Position numbers and translations under genes: made by a program. The notes below the pieces were generated by a model, which saw only the letters and a list, made by a program, of their open reading frames with translations, was not told the origin of the DNA and did no database searches. Of a stretch of DNA of 64,000 bases, positions 10,517-20,904 are shown in pieces. Source of the DNA: Porphyromonas gingivicanis JCM 15907 (GTDB taxonomy: Bacteria; Bacteroidota; Bacteroidia; Bacteroidales; Porphyromonadaceae). Where the stretch lies: the NCBI RefSeq assembly GCF_000614585.1, contig NZ_BAKX01000005.1, positions 62,001 to 126,000 of the forward strand, in the 5' to 3' direction. Every line of letters begins with the position of its first letter. Position 1 is the first letter of the stretch.

Positions 10517-11691
10517 TGGATAATAGCCATTTGACAGCTTCCGTACTGGAGAGCATACGCCCCTATACCGATCAAGAAGTAGAGGCTGCGGCAAAAGCCC
10601 TAACGCAAAACCCAGAGTTCAATATGGTACTACGGCTTGCCACTCCAGAGCATGCCGATGCCTTTATTGCAGCTATCCAAGCGGCACGTACCATCAAAGA
10701 TTTTAAGCTCAATTTTAGCTACAAACTCATAAAAGGGATTGTACAGGGTAACTCTTTCAGTTGCAATATATCGGGTCGCTCTCGGTTAGGTGCAGATGTC
10801 CCCTATACATTCATCTCAAACCATCGAGATATTGTGTTGGACTCTGCCCTCCTTAATATATTACTGGTCGATATAGGGTATCGCCTTCCACGTATAGCCA
10901 TTGGTGATAATCTTCTGGTACGCCCTTGGGTCAAAGACTTGGTACGTCTCAACGACAGCGTTATTGTGCAGCGTTCGCTCCCTCCGAGACAATTCTTGAC
11001 CTCTGCACAGACATTATCGCAATACATCCGGTTCTCTATACAAGAGGACCAAAGTTCTATGTGGATAGCCCAGAGAGAAGGAAGAGCAAAGGATAGTGAT
11101 GACCGTACACAAATAGCCCTCCTCAAAATGATAGCCTTATCGGGAGAGGGAGAGGTCATAGACCGTCTTAAGAGTATCAACATAGCCCCCGTGAGCATAA
11201 GTTACGAATACGACCCCTGTGACTACCTCAAAGCACGCGAATTATACCTACGTAAACGTAACCCTGAGTACAAGAAACCCGATGGCGAAGATGTACTCAA
11301 TATGAAAGAGGGGATAATGGGCTATAAAGGGCGCATTCACTTTGCCTTGGGAACACCTCTCAACCAACTCTTAGAAGGTGTAGAGTTGCCTAAAGCGAGT
11401 AACGAACAGTTGCAACTCGTAGCGGCAACCATCGACAGAGAGATACATAAGCTCTATCGACTCTACCCAGGCAATTACATTGCCGAAGATTTACTTTCTG
11501 AAACGAATACCTATGCTCAAGCGGGGCATTATAGTACTTCAGAGAGAGAGCATTTCGAGAAATATCTTGCTCAACAAATAGATAAGACAGGGCTTCCCGA
11601 AGAGGCACACGAAGAGATTAGGGCATGGCTTCTCTTGATGTATGCCAATCCTCTGCGCAATCAGCTCAAAGCCACCGAGGTAAACGTGTAG
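10513..11691 (+). CDS. Glycerolipid acyltransferase-like protein
   Basis: 392 aa related to the PlsC/PlsB acyltransferase group. The active-site-like block FISNHRDIVLDSALLN holds the His and Asp, though spaced one residue wider than the classic HX4D if the last Asp is counted. MWIAQREGRAKDSDDRTQ resembles the substrate phosphate-binding block, and the IAPVSISYEYDPCDYLKARE segment follows. No signal peptide or obvious TM helix is seen, so membrane association would be peripheral. It overlaps ddl by 4 bp. The acyl donor and acceptor cannot be told from sequence. Confidence 0.8.
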   Translation: MMDNSHLTASVLESIRPYTDQEVEAAAKALTQNPEFNMVLRLATPEHADAFIAAIQAARTIKDFKLNFSYKLIKGIVQGNSFSCNISGRSRLGADVPYTFISNHRDIVLDSALLNILLVDIGYRLPRIAIGDNLLVRPWVKDLVRLNDSVIVQRSLPPRQFLTSAQTLSQYIRFSIQEDQSSMWIAQREGRAKDSDDRTQIALLKMIALSGEGEVIDRLKSINIAPVSISYEYDPCDYLKARELYLRKRNPEYKKPDGEDVLNMKEGIMGYKGRIHFALGTPLNQLLEGVELPKASNEQLQLVAATIDREIHKLYRLYPGNYIAEDLLSETNTYAQAGHYSTSEREHFEKYLAQQIDKTGLPEEAHEEIRAWLLLMYANPLRNQLKATEVNV

Positions 11692-11801
11692 GTCGGAATA
11701 AAGAATTCTTCGGAGATAAATCGCTATTTTTGCAGAGCATTTGTTTTCTCTGCTCTACACTCGATAGAAGAGAGAGGCGATGCTACGACTCTGAAAGGTT
11801 T

Positions 11802-11873
11802 GGCTTCGTAGTTCAACGGATAGAATAGTGGTTTCCTAAACCATAGATTCGGGTTCGATTCCCGACGGAGCTA
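11802..11873 (+). tRNA. tRNA-Arg (anticodon CCT)
   Basis: The acceptor arm pairs GGCTTCG with CGGAGCT, with wobble pairs. The anticodon loop TTCCTAA is closed by GTGGT/ACCAT and gives CCT. The T arm is TCGGG-TTCGATT-CCCGA and no CCA is encoded. A TATTTTTG -7 element lies at 11725-11732. Confidence 0.93.
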
Positions 11874-11876
11874 CTT

Positions 11877-11907
11877 CTCAAAAAGAGACAATCGGTCTCT
11901 CCTTGAG
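11877..11907. terminator. Extended hairpin between convergent tRNA-Arg and mfd
   Basis: CTCAA, AGAGAC, a 5-nt loop, GTCTCT and TTGAG form a two-part stem. There is no good T-tract on either side, so its role as a terminator is uncertain. Confidence 0.35.
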
Positions 11908-12000
11908 CGAACTTAGGATTTTCTCTACAATAGGCTCAAAGAGCATTGTAGTAGCCCCCTTGTTTGCTCTCTTTTATAGTATTTTTAGGCAATGTCATTC

Positions 12001-15000
12001 TTAGTATTCCGTTGGGGTACTAAGGATTTCTTTTAGTATCTCGACTCCTTGTTGTACGGATGAGACATAGCGAATGCGAGCTACTCTATGCCCTTTCTTA
12101 CCTTCCTCTATGAGACAGGTCTTGGTGTGTTGAGTGATATAGACCAAAAGCTGGGAGAAAAGTTCCGATTGATAGTAAGCATTGGAAGAGTCTTCGGGTA
12201 AGAAAAGATTCATTCCCCCCTTGCGAAGCGTTATTTTGATTAAGCCCAAACGCCGTCCAAGGGAACGTAAAGAGGGCACCCGTATTAGCTCCTCGCCCTC
12301 TTGGGGTATTGGCCCAAAACGATCTTTGAGACGCAAACAAAACTGTTCTATGCTCTCCTCGGTAGTTAAACTATCTAATTCTCGATATAGGGTAATACGC
12401 TCGGCATCTTGAGGGATATAATCAGGCGGAAAAGAGAGGGCAAGGTCGCTCTCGAAAATTGTATCTAAAGGCTCTTCCAGAGCCTCTTTATCTTCGGTAA
12501 ATAACTCTGCAAACTCCTCTCTCTTGACTTCTCTAACCGCTTCTTCAAAGACTTTATGATAGGCATCTATACCCATATCGGCTATAAATCCGCTCTGCTC
12601 GCTGCCAAATATATTGCCCGCCCCTCGGATATCTAAGTCCTGCATGGCAATACGTAAGCCACTCCCCAAGTCGGAGTACCCTTCTATGGCACGTAATCTT
12701 CTTTGAGAAGTGTCGTTCAAAAGCGAAAGGGGTGGAGCAATTAAGTAGCAAAAAGCCTTTCGGGAAGAGCGTCCCACTCGTCCTCTCAGTTGATGCAGAC
12801 TACTCAACCCATAGTGATGGGCTCTGTCGATTATAATCGTATTGGCATTGGGTATATCAATGCCGTTCTCAATAATAGTGGTTGCAACCAAGACGTCGTA
12901 CTCATGGCGAGCAAAGTCCAAGATAAGCTCTTCTAAGTCGGAGGGTTGCATCCGTCCATGCCCTACAGCCACTCGACATTTCGGTACATTACGACGTATC
13001 ATAGCGGCAATGTCCTCAATGTCCTCTATGCGGTTGTGTACATAGTACACCTGTCCTTGACGACTAAGTTCGTAGTTTATCGCCTCGGCTATAATCTCGG
13101 TATTGAAATCTATTATCTCTGTATAAATAGGGTATCGGTTAGGTGGAGGCGTAAGTATATTGCTTAGGTCTCTTGTGCCCATTAGAGAGAATTGAAGGGT
13201 GCGCGGAATCGGTGTAGCACTCATGGAGAGAGTATCGACATTGACCTGTAACTGGCGTAAAGCCTCCTTGACTTTGACGCCAAACTTCTGTTCTTCATCA
13301 ACGATGAGTAGACCTAAATCTTTGAATTGTATATTCTTGCCCACCAAACGGTGTGTGCCGATGACAATATCTATCTTTCCCTCTGCCAACTCTGTAAGAA
13401 GGTTTTTAGTCTCCTTAGCTGTTCGAGCTCGCGAGAAGTAGGCTATTCGTACAGGGAGGTCTTTGAGTCTTTCGTTAAAAGTGCAGTAGTGCTGATAGGC
13501 GAGCAGAGTAGTAGGCACCAAGACAGCTACCTGCTTACTATCGCATACTGCTTTGAAAGCGGCTCTTATGGCGACTTCAGTTTTTCCAAAGCCTACATCT
13601 CCACACAGCAAACGGTCCATAGGACGAGCTTGCTCCATATCTCTTTTAACAGCTTCGACTGCTTTTAATTGATCGGGAGTCTCCTCATAAATGAACGAAG
13701 CCTCCAGTTCTCGTTGTAGATAGGTGTCGGGCGAAAAAGCGAAGCCCTCCGATTCTTTACGAGCTGCATAGAGTACAATAAGCTCCCGAGCTATATCCTT
13801 GATCTTCTTTTTAGTCTTCTCTTTGATGCGTAGCCACGCTCCACTTCCTAATTGGCTCAATTGAGGCTTGCCATCATCCTTAGCCCTATACTTCGAGAGC
13901 TTGCGCAGATTGTGTAGGCTCACGAGGATATAATCGTTGTTTCGATACACGATTTTGAGAACTTCTTCCTCTTTCCCCTCTCTCATCATAGTAATCAACC
14001 CCGCAAACTGTCCGATGCCGTGATCATAGTGTACGATATAATCGCCGGGGCTAAAGCTATTCAAGTCTTTGATGGTGAGGGAGACTTTTCCCAAACGCAC
14101 CTTATCGCTCTTGAGTCGATACTTGTGATAACGCTCAAAGAGCTGATGGTCGGTGAGGAAAACCTGACGTGTAACGTGATCTTCAAATCCCTCGTGGAGC
14201 GTAATAGAAAGTATGTGAGGGAACAAATCCTCTCGACCCAAATCTCGTAAAATTTCACTCAAACGCTCCGCTTGATTAGCTCCTTCCGAGAGAAAATACA
14301 CCTTGTATCCCTGTTCTCTATAACGCTCCAATCCCTCTATGAGTAATTCAAAGTTCTTATGAAATAGAGGTTGTAAGACCGTTTGAAAAGCTACTTCGGG
14401 CATTGAGGGTAGTGTGCGAGTCGTCCGCAAATGCAGCGTAGAGAAGGATTGCATCTCTTGCTCCAGTTGAGCAACAGGAAGCAATCGAGCTTTCATATCG
14501 TAGGTAGAATCGAATCCCTCCCCTCCCTCAACCACCATAGCTTCGGTGTCTTGGAGTAGGAGAAGGCTCTCTATGGCATGGTCATAGTCGGAAAAAACGA
14601 GGCGATACGTGGAGGCAAGGAGAGAAAAGAGCGAATGTTTCTGCTCTGTTCCCATTGACGAGAGTTTAGAAACGATACTTACCGTTTCCATTTTTTTCTT
14701 GGAGAGTTGGGTTGATGGGTCGAACGTACGGATGCTTTCTATCTCATCGTCGAAGAAATCTAAGCGATAGGGAAAGTCATTGTTATAAGAGTAAATATCT
14801 ACAATGCTCCCTCTGAAAGCCACTTCGCCCGGTTCATAAACGTAGTCCGTTAGGGTAAATCCCTCCTCGACAAGCCAAGCCCTAAGAACTTTAAGATCGT
14901 ACTTTTCACCCACGACACAGTGTTGTATGCGCTCTGATAATTGTTCCTTAGCAGGAATAGCCTCTGCCAGAGCCATTGGGTAGGTTATGATAAGCGGTTG

Positions 15001-15420
15001 CTCCCCATCGCTAAGAGCCGTAACCAATTCTGCACGAAGTACCTCATAACCAGCGTCTACGTGACCATACTTTATGTGTCTTCGATAGGAAGAGGGGAAG
15101 AAACAAACCCTCTCTTTAGCTGTCAATTGTACCAAATCACTGTACAAATAGCCTGCCTCTTCTTCATCGTGTGCCACTACGAGTAGAGGTAAAGCTCCCC
15201 ATTGCTCTTGTTCCCATTCGCCTCCTCTATACAGAGTGGCAAGTAGTGTAGCTACGGCAGAACCCTGCAAGCCCGAACAATGTAGGGCAGGCTCTTGTGT
15301 TTTTTCAATACGCTGTATAGCAGACTGCTGAGTCCATCGTGCCCAGTGGCTGTTATTTTTTACACTCTGCTCTTCATCAGTTCTGTGCTGGGGGAATAAG
15401 TCGCTCTTTAGCTCGCTCAT
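12001..15420 (-). CDS. mfd: Transcription-repair coupling factor
   Basis: Mfd removes stalled RNA polymerase and recruits UvrA to transcribed-strand lesions. The 1139-aa protein is normal in length and intact. It has an N-terminal UvrB-homology module, the polymerase-interacting domain starting about residue 470 (PGDYIVHYDHGIGQFAGL), and the helicase core with Walker A GDVGFGKTEV (about 610) and motif II DEEQ (about 708). SATPIPRTLQFSLMG and RGRVGRSSRKAFCYLIAPP follow, then the C-terminal TRCF domain. It converges with tRNA-Arg and sits downstream of a sugar-transferase gene, from which a terminator separates it. Confidence 0.97.
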   Translation of the reverse strand: MSELKSDLFPQHRTDEEQSVKNNSHWARWTQQSAIQRIEKTQEPALHCSGLQGSAVATLLATLYRGGEWEQEQWGALPLLVVAHDEEEAGYLYSDLVQLTAKERVCFFPSSYRRHIKYGHVDAGYEVLRAELVTALSDGEQPLIITYPMALAEAIPAKEQLSERIQHCVVGEKYDLKVLRAWLVEEGFTLTDYVYEPGEVAFRGSIVDIYSYNNDFPYRLDFFDDEIESIRTFDPSTQLSKKKMETVSIVSKLSSMGTEQKHSLFSLLASTYRLVFSDYDHAIESLLLLQDTEAMVVEGGEGFDSTYDMKARLLPVAQLEQEMQSFSTLHLRTTRTLPSMPEVAFQTVLQPLFHKNFELLIEGLERYREQGYKVYFLSEGANQAERLSEILRDLGREDLFPHILSITLHEGFEDHVTRQVFLTDHQLFERYHKYRLKSDKVRLGKVSLTIKDLNSFSPGDYIVHYDHGIGQFAGLITMMREGKEEEVLKIVYRNNDYILVSLHNLRKLSKYRAKDDGKPQLSQLGSGAWLRIKEKTKKKIKDIARELIVLYAARKESEGFAFSPDTYLQRELEASFIYEETPDQLKAVEAVKRDMEQARPMDRLLCGDVGFGKTEVAIRAAFKAVCDSKQVAVLVPTTLLAYQHYCTFNERLKDLPVRIAYFSRARTAKETKNLLTELAEGKIDIVIGTHRLVGKNIQFKDLGLLIVDEEQKFGVKVKEALRQLQVNVDTLSMSATPIPRTLQFSLMGTRDLSNILTPPPNRYPIYTEIIDFNTEIIAEAINYELSRQGQVYYVHNRIEDIEDIAAMIRRNVPKCRVAVGHGRMQPSDLEELILDFARHEYDVLVATTIIENGIDIPNANTIIIDRAHHYGLSSLHQLRGRVGRSSRKAFCYLIAPPLSLLNDTSQRRLRAIEGYSDLGSGLRIAMQDLDIRGAGNIFGSEQSGFIADMGIDAYHKVFEEAVREVKREEFAELFTEDKEALEEPLDTIFESDLALSFPPDYIPQDAERITLYRELDSLTTEESIEQFCLRLKDRFGPIPQEGEELIRVPSLRSLGRRLGLIKITLRKGGMNLFLPEDSSNAYYQSELFSQLLVYITQHTKTCLIEEGKKGHRVARIRYVSSVQQGVEILKEILSTPTEY

Positions 15421-15515
15421 ACTATACAGGATTTGGTGCCCTAAAGTTACGTCTTTCTCAAGAGAATATGTAGTTTGCCCTTTAGGAATGAGCGAGGGGA
15501 GGGAATGATTCGATA

Positions 15516-15545
15516 CAAAAAAGACCGCTATTCATCGGTCTTTCA
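15516..15545 (-). terminator. Rho-independent terminator after the sugar transferase gene
   Basis: On the minus strand AAAGACCG (15543-15536) pairs with CGGTCTTT (15527-15520) around an 8-nt loop and runs into a T-rich stretch. It ends the 15.6-16.2 kb gene before mfd. Confidence 0.7.
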
Positions 15546-15588
15546 AAAAGTGAAATAGGAGTATAAAGGCTGTACAGCCTACCGAAAT

Positions 15589-16184
15589 TTATTTTTTGAA
15601 GAGGGTCAAATAAGCCGTCTTGAGGAGCAATTTGAGGTCTCCCATCATACTCCTGTTCTTGACATACTGCAAGTTCAATTCTATCTTCTTGGGCATTATA
15701 ACCTCTCTAAAATAGGTTTCGGGGTCTTCTACACTGCCCAAAAGAGCATTTTCGTCTCTAAAATAGATTGAAGCCTCACTGGTTATGCCCGGACGTACCG
15801 AAAGAATTGGTTCATATAGTTTGGGGTAAAGCTCTACTTGCTGGCGCACTAATGGACGAGGGCCAACGAGACTCATGTCGCCCTTCAATACATTAATCAG
15901 CTGTGGGAGTTCATCTATTTTCATACGGCGCAATACATACCCAGCTTAGTAATACGAGGGTCATTGTCTCCTACGGTAAGAAGCTGGTCTTTACCCCAAT
16001 CTTGATACTCCATGGAGCGGAATTTATAGAGGATAAAGTCCTTATTGTAACGCCCAACACGAGGTTGACGAAAGAAAACCGTACCCTTGGTATCAAGTTT
16101 TATCCAAATAGCAACGATTAAGAATACAGGAGAGAGTAGGATAAGTCCTAATAAGCTGACAATTATATCAAGTAATCTCTTCAT
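15589..16184 (-). CDS. Undecaprenyl-phosphate sugar-1-phosphate transferase (apparent frameshift)
   Basis: Member of the bacterial sugar transferase (WcaJ/WbaP/PglC-like) family, which starts lipid-linked glycan synthesis at the inner membrane. The N-terminus has one hydrophobic helix (LLDIIVSLLGLILLSPVFLI) and then the short catalytic form: DTKGTVFFRQPRVGRYNKDF, FILYKFRSM, MKIDELPQLINVLKGDMSLVGPRP and ARPGITSEASIYF-like blocks. The frame breaks at 15932-15933, where AA should be AAA on the + strand (GMYLRRMKIDELPQ when restored). The corrected length is 198 aa, typical of the PglC-like minimal form. Its role could be capsule, O-antigen or protein glycosylation. Confidence 0.88.
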
Positions 16185-16468
16185 TCGGTGTTGTTGGTGC
16201 TTATGGGCTCTTTAGGCTCTCTTTTTTCTGTGTGTAAAGGTAGTAAAATAAACCTGCCCTTAAAAATAGCAGGGTAAACTTTTTACCAAAAGGTGGCGCA
16301 TAGAGCCCTGACTCGTTTTGCAAAATTAAATACTTTGTGTGATAACTAAAGAATTGTAGGTAAGAAATATTCGCTGTGAAGTGCTTTTCTCCTCGCTCCA
16401 TTGGAACTATTTGTCTCAGTATCCAAAAAACAAGGCTCTAAGAAGTAATAAGCAACACATATTCTCTT

Positions 16469-16486
16469 TACCTTTGCGTACAAATG
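16469..16486 (+). promoter_or_regulatory. ruvB promoter -7 element close to the start codon
   Basis: TACCTTTG at 16469-16476 ends only 7 nt before the ruvB ATG (16484). The transcript would start at or next to the start codon, suggesting leaderless translation. No convincing -33 TTTG is seen. Confidence 0.45.
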
Positions 16487-17521
16487 AACCCAGAGTTTGA
16501 CATCAGAAACGAATCGTTTAAGCCTGAAACCGAAGAGCAAATCGAAGCTGCTCTCCGTCCCATTAGCTTTCGTTCTTTCCACGGACAGGAAAAGGTTGTG
16601 GAGAACCTTTCCATATTCGTCAAGGCTGCTTCATTGCGAGGCGAGGCCTTAGATCATGTATTACTACACGGTCCTCCCGGGTTGGGTAAGACTACTTTAT
16701 CCAACATTATCGCTTCGGAGCTTGGGGTAGGTATCAAAATAACGTCGGGCCCTGTGCTCGACAAGCCGGGAGATTTAGCAGGGCTACTCACTTCCTTAGA
16801 ACCCAAAGATGTGCTTTTTATAGACGAGATACATCGTCTAAGCCCCATTGTGGAAGAATACCTCTACTCCGCAATGGAGGACTTTAGGATAGATATAATG
16901 ATTGATAAGGGGCCTGGGGCTCGCTCTATCCAAATAGACCTCAATCCATTTACCCTCATCGGTGCTACTACTCGTAGCGGTTTGCTTACTGCTCCTCTAA
17001 GGGCACGATTTGGGATAAATATGCACTTAGAGTACTACAACGTGGAGACCATCAAATCCATCGTACTACGCTCTGCCACCATATTGGGAGTGCCGTGCGA
17101 TGAATCTGCCGCGCTTGAGATAGCCAGCCGTAGCCGAGGTACACCCCGTATAGCCAATGCTTTGTTGCGCCGTGTGCGAGACTTTGCTCAGGTTAAAGGC
17201 GATGGTGCAATTGATTTGGAGATTGCCACCTATGCCCTTGAGGCACTCAACATAGATAGTTATGGTCTTGACAATATAGACCATAAATTGTTGGCGACGA
17301 TAATTGACAAATTTGCAGGAGGGCCTGTGGGGCTAACCACTATAGCGACTGCAATGAGCGAGGATGCTGGTACTATCGAAGAAGTGTACGAGCCTTTCCT
17401 TATCAAGGAGGGATTTTTGAAAAGAACTCCGAGGGGGCGTGAGGTTACCGAATTGGCATATCGGCACCTGAACAGACCCTTTGCGGGAGTACCTTTAACA
17501 CTCTTTCCCGAAGAAGAATAG
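16484..17521 (+). CDS. ruvB: Holliday junction branch migration helicase subunit RuvB
   Basis: AAA+ motor of the RuvAB complex, which moves Holliday junctions in recombination and repair. The N-terminus [18 protein letters not shown] is typical. Walker A is [12 protein letters not shown] (about residue 62), Walker [12 protein letters not shown], sensor 1 [18 protein letters not shown]. The winged-helix C-terminus includes [20 protein letters not shown] and [12 protein letters not shown]. 345 aa, intact. The gene stands alone, without ruvA or ruvC beside it. Confidence 0.97.
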   Translation: MNPEFDIRNESFKPETEEQIEAALRPISFRSFHGQEKVVENLSIFVKAASLRGEALDHVLLHGPPGLGKTTLSNIIASELGVGIKITSGPVLDKPGDLAGLLTSLEPKDVLFIDEIHRLSPIVEEYLYSAMEDFRIDIMIDKGPGARSIQIDLNPFTLIGATTRSGLLTAPLRARFGINMHLEYYNVETIKSIVLRSATILGVPCDESAALEIASRSRGTPRIANALLRRVRDFAQVKGDGAIDLEIATYALEALNIDSYGLDNIDHKLLATIIDKFAGGPVGLTTIATAMSEDAGTIEEVYEPFLIKEGFLKRTPRGREVTELAYRHLNRPFAGVPLTLFPEEE

Positions 17522-17531
17522 CCCCTTACTC

Positions 17532-17613
17532 ATAAGGTATAATGGTTTCCGTTCAAAGGGTTAATGCTTAGGATCAAAAGGTATAATGGTTTTTGGAAAA
17601 AGGTATAATGGTT
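17532..17613 (+). repeat. Dispersed intergenic element, copy C (three core copies)
   Basis: Three tandem cores: ATAAGGTATAATGGTTT (17532-17548), AAAAGGTATAATGGTT (17576-17591) and an identical AAAAGGTATAATGGTT (17598-17613). GGGTTAATGCTTAGGATC lies between the first two. This is the clearest copy of the family and sits 53 bp upstream of xseA. Confidence 0.65.
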
Positions 17614-17665
17614 TTGAGCTATCGGGGTATAGCTTGCAAAAAAGGCTACTAAACAGCATAAGTCA

Positions 17666-19059
17666 ATGAAGATATTCACTCTCTTTGAATTGAATAGCTC
17701 TATTCGAAGAGCCTTTGACCACCATTTCAATGGGATGTATTGGGTTAAAGGAGAGGTTAGTGGGCTTATGCGTTCGGCAACGGTACAGAGTTGCTACTTC
17801 GATCTTATAGAAAAGGAAGAGGGTTCTCCCCGTATCAAAGCTAAAGCCTCTGCAGTCATTTGGTCTTCCATAGCCTCCCAGCTTATACAAAAGTTTGAAC
17901 AAGCTACGCAACAGCGTTTTCAGAGCGGATTGAGCGTACTACTACTCGTTAAGTTGCGTTTTCATGAACAGTATGGGTTCTCTCTCGATGTACTCGACAT
18001 AGACCCTTCACATACCTTAGGTGGTATGGCTCTCAAACGATTAGAGACCATAAAACGTCTAAAGGTAGAGGGGTTACTCTCCCGACAAAAGAACTTACAA
18101 CTACCTTTGCTTATCCGTCATATTGCAATTATTAGTTCTCCTTCGGCAGCAGGATATGGCGACTTTTGCCGTCATATTGTAGATAATCGCTACGAGTACC
18201 CTTTTCTATACCAGCTCTACCCTGCCACTATGCAGGGGGAGAATACGGAACGCTCTATTATTGAAGCCTTACAGCGTATCGTAGCCTCTGGTGTCCCCTA
18301 TGATGCGGTTATCATAATCCGTGGCGGAGGTGCGGTGAGCGACCTCGTAGCTTCGATGGTTACGAACTTTGTGCCTCGGTGGCACGCTTCCCACTACCTG
18401 TTATTACAGGCATTGGACACGAGAGAGATCAAAGTGTACTCGATATGGTAGCCCACTTGGCTCAAAAGACACCTACTGCTGTGGCAGACTTTTTGGTACA
18501 TAGGCGCAAAGCAGAGAGCGATAGAGTAGAAACCCTCTGCGAGCAACTCCGTAGGGCTGTGGGCGTAATGGTAGATATTAACGCGCGTTACTTGGACCGC
18601 TTACTGCTAAAACTACCCCAAGTAGTACATCATGTTACACGAAGAGAGGAACTCAATGTACAACAACTGGAGCAAAAACTCTTTCGAGAAATAGGATATA
18701 GCCTCACCCATCAACACAACAAATTATCGCTTGTAGAGCAACAACTTTCGCTCCAAACACATCGACTCAGAGAGCAAAAATACTCCGAACTACAACGTCT
18801 GAGTGATAAAATCGGCTACCTCATCCCAATAAAACTATCGGAAGAAAAGCAACGCTTGGCACATCTCGAGGCCATACACTCGTTATTAAGTCCACAAAGC
18901 ACTCTCAAAAGAGGGTATAGCATTGTGCGTACTCGAGGAAAAAGCCTCTCCTCTGCCTATAACGTACAGCAAGGAGAGTCCCTTGATATTATCCTCTATC
19001 AAGGTCGTCTTGAAGCCATGGTAACAAAAACAACCCTCCCAGAAAATTCTGAAAGTTGA
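17666..19059 (+). CDS. xseA: Exodeoxyribonuclease VII large subunit (apparent frameshift)
   Basis: Large subunit of the single-strand-specific exonuclease VII. The N-terminal OB-fold includes FNGMYWVKGEVSGL. The catalytic core includes HIAIISSPSAAGYGDFCRHI, VIIIRGGGAVSDL, PLPVITGIGHERDQSVLDMVAH and KTPTAVADFLV, followed by a long coiled region and the C-terminal LKRGYSIVRTRGK. The frame breaks near 18347, with one base missing so that DL-[G/V]-SFDGYELCASVARFPL is restored. The corrected length is 464 aa. A small xseB partner gene is not found immediately downstream, where it often lies. Confidence 0.93.
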
Positions 19060-19092
19060 TAAAAGGGAATAAACTCTATTGACGGTCTCTAT

Positions 19093-19971
19093 TTAGTGCT
19101 TAGTTTGCTTAGTCTTACGCTTCTTGTCCGACCAATAAAGGATTACGATAAGCACTACAAAAGAGAGCAGCATAAGCCCCATTTCCAAGAGATAATCTAA
19201 GGGATGTACCCAAATCTCCTTAAATAAGTCCCAACGTCCGAGTATTTCCACAAAATTCCAAAAAATAATTACCGTTGGTATAGCATAGCGAATAGCTGCT
19301 CCCATATCTTGGATACGTATCAGTCGCATGAAAAGATAGAGCGACCAAACGAGAGACCCAAAAGCTACAATATAAGTAACAGGATGCCTATCGCCCAAAA
19401 AGGCTTGGTCATAAACATAGAGCAAGAGGAGGTAAAAAGTCCACAGAAGGATATTTAACTCCATGAACGTAACAATAGATTTGTTTTGCAACGATGGAGT
19501 AAAAGAGGATCTCCCTTCTTTGCGTACAATGCGACGCTGTATCCAATTCAAAAAAGTACATCCTGTACGAGAGTTAAAAAGATAGCCCATCATAGTCATA
19601 GCCCAGAAGCCTATGCTTGAAGGCATCAATAGGTATTCGGGCTTGGTCACAATCTCTCCTCCCTCCATTAAAGGCTCTATACCATAGCGACGAGCTATGT
19701 AAACGTAGCCAAACTCTATCCATCCTGTCCAAAAGAGCAACCCTCCAATGAAGCCAAGTAGGGTTTGCGGTCCCGTCTTCTTTATATAAAAACCTATCAA
19801 TGTTACAATCAAACCTATAAGTCCCATTATAAAGGCTGCGATGAAGAGCTGGTCATCTCCGAAAAGATGTTCGCAGACAATCATCAAGGCATGCCCCAAA
19901 GGCATACTAAAGAGTACTATCAAAAAAGCCCATACTCCGTGCAAATTGAATCTTTTTGTATTGCTTTCCAT
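19093..19971 (-). CDS. Polytopic membrane protein of unknown function
   Basis: 292 aa with about eight hydrophobic segments (for example FLIVLFSMPLGHALMIVC, IMGLIGLIVTLIGFYI, ELNILLWTFYLLLLYVY, YAIPTVIIFWNFVEIL). It ends in a very basic cytoplasmic tail (SDKKRKTKQTKH). Trp and Tyr in the segments and the YIARRYGIEPL segment are notable, but no enzyme motif is visible. It resembles conserved Bacteroidota integral membrane proteins without assigned function. It diverges from the FKBP genes, and a TATTTTTG element sits at 20014-20007 on its strand. Confidence 0.75.
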   Translation of the reverse strand: MESNTKRFNLHGVWAFLIVLFSMPLGHALMIVCEHLFGDDQLFIAAFIMGLIGLIVTLIGFYIKKTGPQTLLGFIGGLLFWTGWIEFGYVYIARRYGIEPLMEGGEIVTKPEYLLMPSSIGFWAMTMMGYLFNSRTGCTFLNWIQRRIVRKEGRSSFTPSLQNKSIVTFMELNILLWTFYLLLLYVYDQAFLGDRHPVTYIVAFGSLVWSLYLFMRLIRIQDMGAAIRYAIPTVIIFWNFVEILGRWDLFKEIWVHPLDYLLEMGLMLLSFVVLIVILYWSDKKRKTKQTKH

Positions 19972-20282
19972 TTGTTTTTACGAATCACTTTATTTTTTTA
20001 TCTCCGCAAAAATAGTATCTAATTGTATTATTTCCCTGTTTTTGAATACGATTATGTTTTATTGTCCTCCTTGTCATTGCTTTTCTATTTCCCTAAAACG
20101 AAGGCGCAAACCTCTGTGCTACGCTACAAATAGGTTGATTGTAAAACAATTATCTAATAAAGCCAAACATACCCCTCTTCATATATCAATAAAAATAGGT
20201 ACATTTGTCCCGATTTATACCCTACATAACAGGGACTTAATCTATACACCAAGTAATTAATAAGGATAATTGATAGAAAAAT
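19972..20282. other. Divergent intergenic region
   Basis: 311 bases between the membrane protein (-) and the first FKBP gene (+). Minus-strand TATTTTTG lies at 20007-20014 and plus-strand TACATTTG at 20200-20207, either of which fits a -7 element. I see no ORF or other structure. Confidence 0.45.
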
Positions 20283-20879
20283 ATGACAGATAAGGTAAGT
20301 TATGCATTGGGCTTGAGCATCGGCTCTAATCTCAAAGGAACAGGAGTAAATAACCTCGTAGCAGAAGACTTTTTGGCAGGTATGAAATGTATTTTCGAAG
20401 CCACGACTCCTGCTATTTCCCACGAAGAGGCACAGGCTGTTTTAGGAGCTTTTTTTGAAGACCTCCAGAACAAAATAAAAGATGCCAATCTTGATGCTGG
20501 ACGCAAATATATGGAAGAAAACAAGGCTAAACCGGGTGTAATTACCTTAGAGAATGGTCTACAATACGAAATACTCAAAGAGGGTAACGGACCTAAGCCT
20601 GTAAAAACCGACACCGTAACCGTACATTATGAGGGAACTCTTATAAACGGAGCTGTTTTTGACAGTTCTATCAAGCGTGGAGAGCCTGCCTCTTTCCCTC
20701 TCACAGGAGTTATTTCTGGTTGGACAGAGATACTTCAACTCATGCCTGTAGGCTCTAAGTGGCGTGTAACAATACCTTCCAATATGGCCTATGGTGAGCG
20801 TGGAGCAGGTCAGATGATTGAACCCAATGCGACCCTTGTATTCGAAATCGAACTTTTGGCCATTGAAGACCAACGATAA
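20283..20879 (+). CDS. FKBP-type peptidyl-prolyl isomerase, cytoplasmic form
   Basis: 198 aa without signal peptide. The N-terminal FkpA/Mip-type dimerisation helices cover about residues 1-75 (KVSYALGLSIGSNLKGTG). The C-terminal FKBP domain has TVHYEGTLINGAVFDSSIKR, VISGWTEILQLMPVGSKWR and YGERGAGQMIEPNATLVFEIEL, with the usual pocket residues (Tyr, Phe-Asp, Val-Ile, Trp, Tyr, Phe) present. It is the first of three adjacent FKBP genes. Since it lacks an export signal it probably folds cytoplasmic proteins. Confidence 0.93.
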   Translation: MTDKVSYALGLSIGSNLKGTGVNNLVAEDFLAGMKCIFEATTPAISHEEAQAVLGAFFEDLQNKIKDANLDAGRKYMEENKAKPGVITLENGLQYEILKEGNGPKPVKTDTVTVHYEGTLINGAVFDSSIKRGEPASFPLTGVISGWTEILQLMPVGSKWRVTIPSNMAYGERGAGQMIEPNATLVFEIELLAIEDQR

Positions 20880-20904
20880 GACTTTTAAGAAAACAATATC
20901 AGTT

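Noticed and set aside
17532-17613. TATAAT in the repeat cores read as sigma-70 -10 boxes
   Set aside because: Bacteroidota use TAnnTTTG/TTTG promoters; the cores lack this and occur in both orientations and at gene ends.
17532-17613. Triple repeat read as a CRISPR array
   Set aside because: The repeats are too short and unevenly spaced, there are no spacers of constant length and no cas genes nearby.
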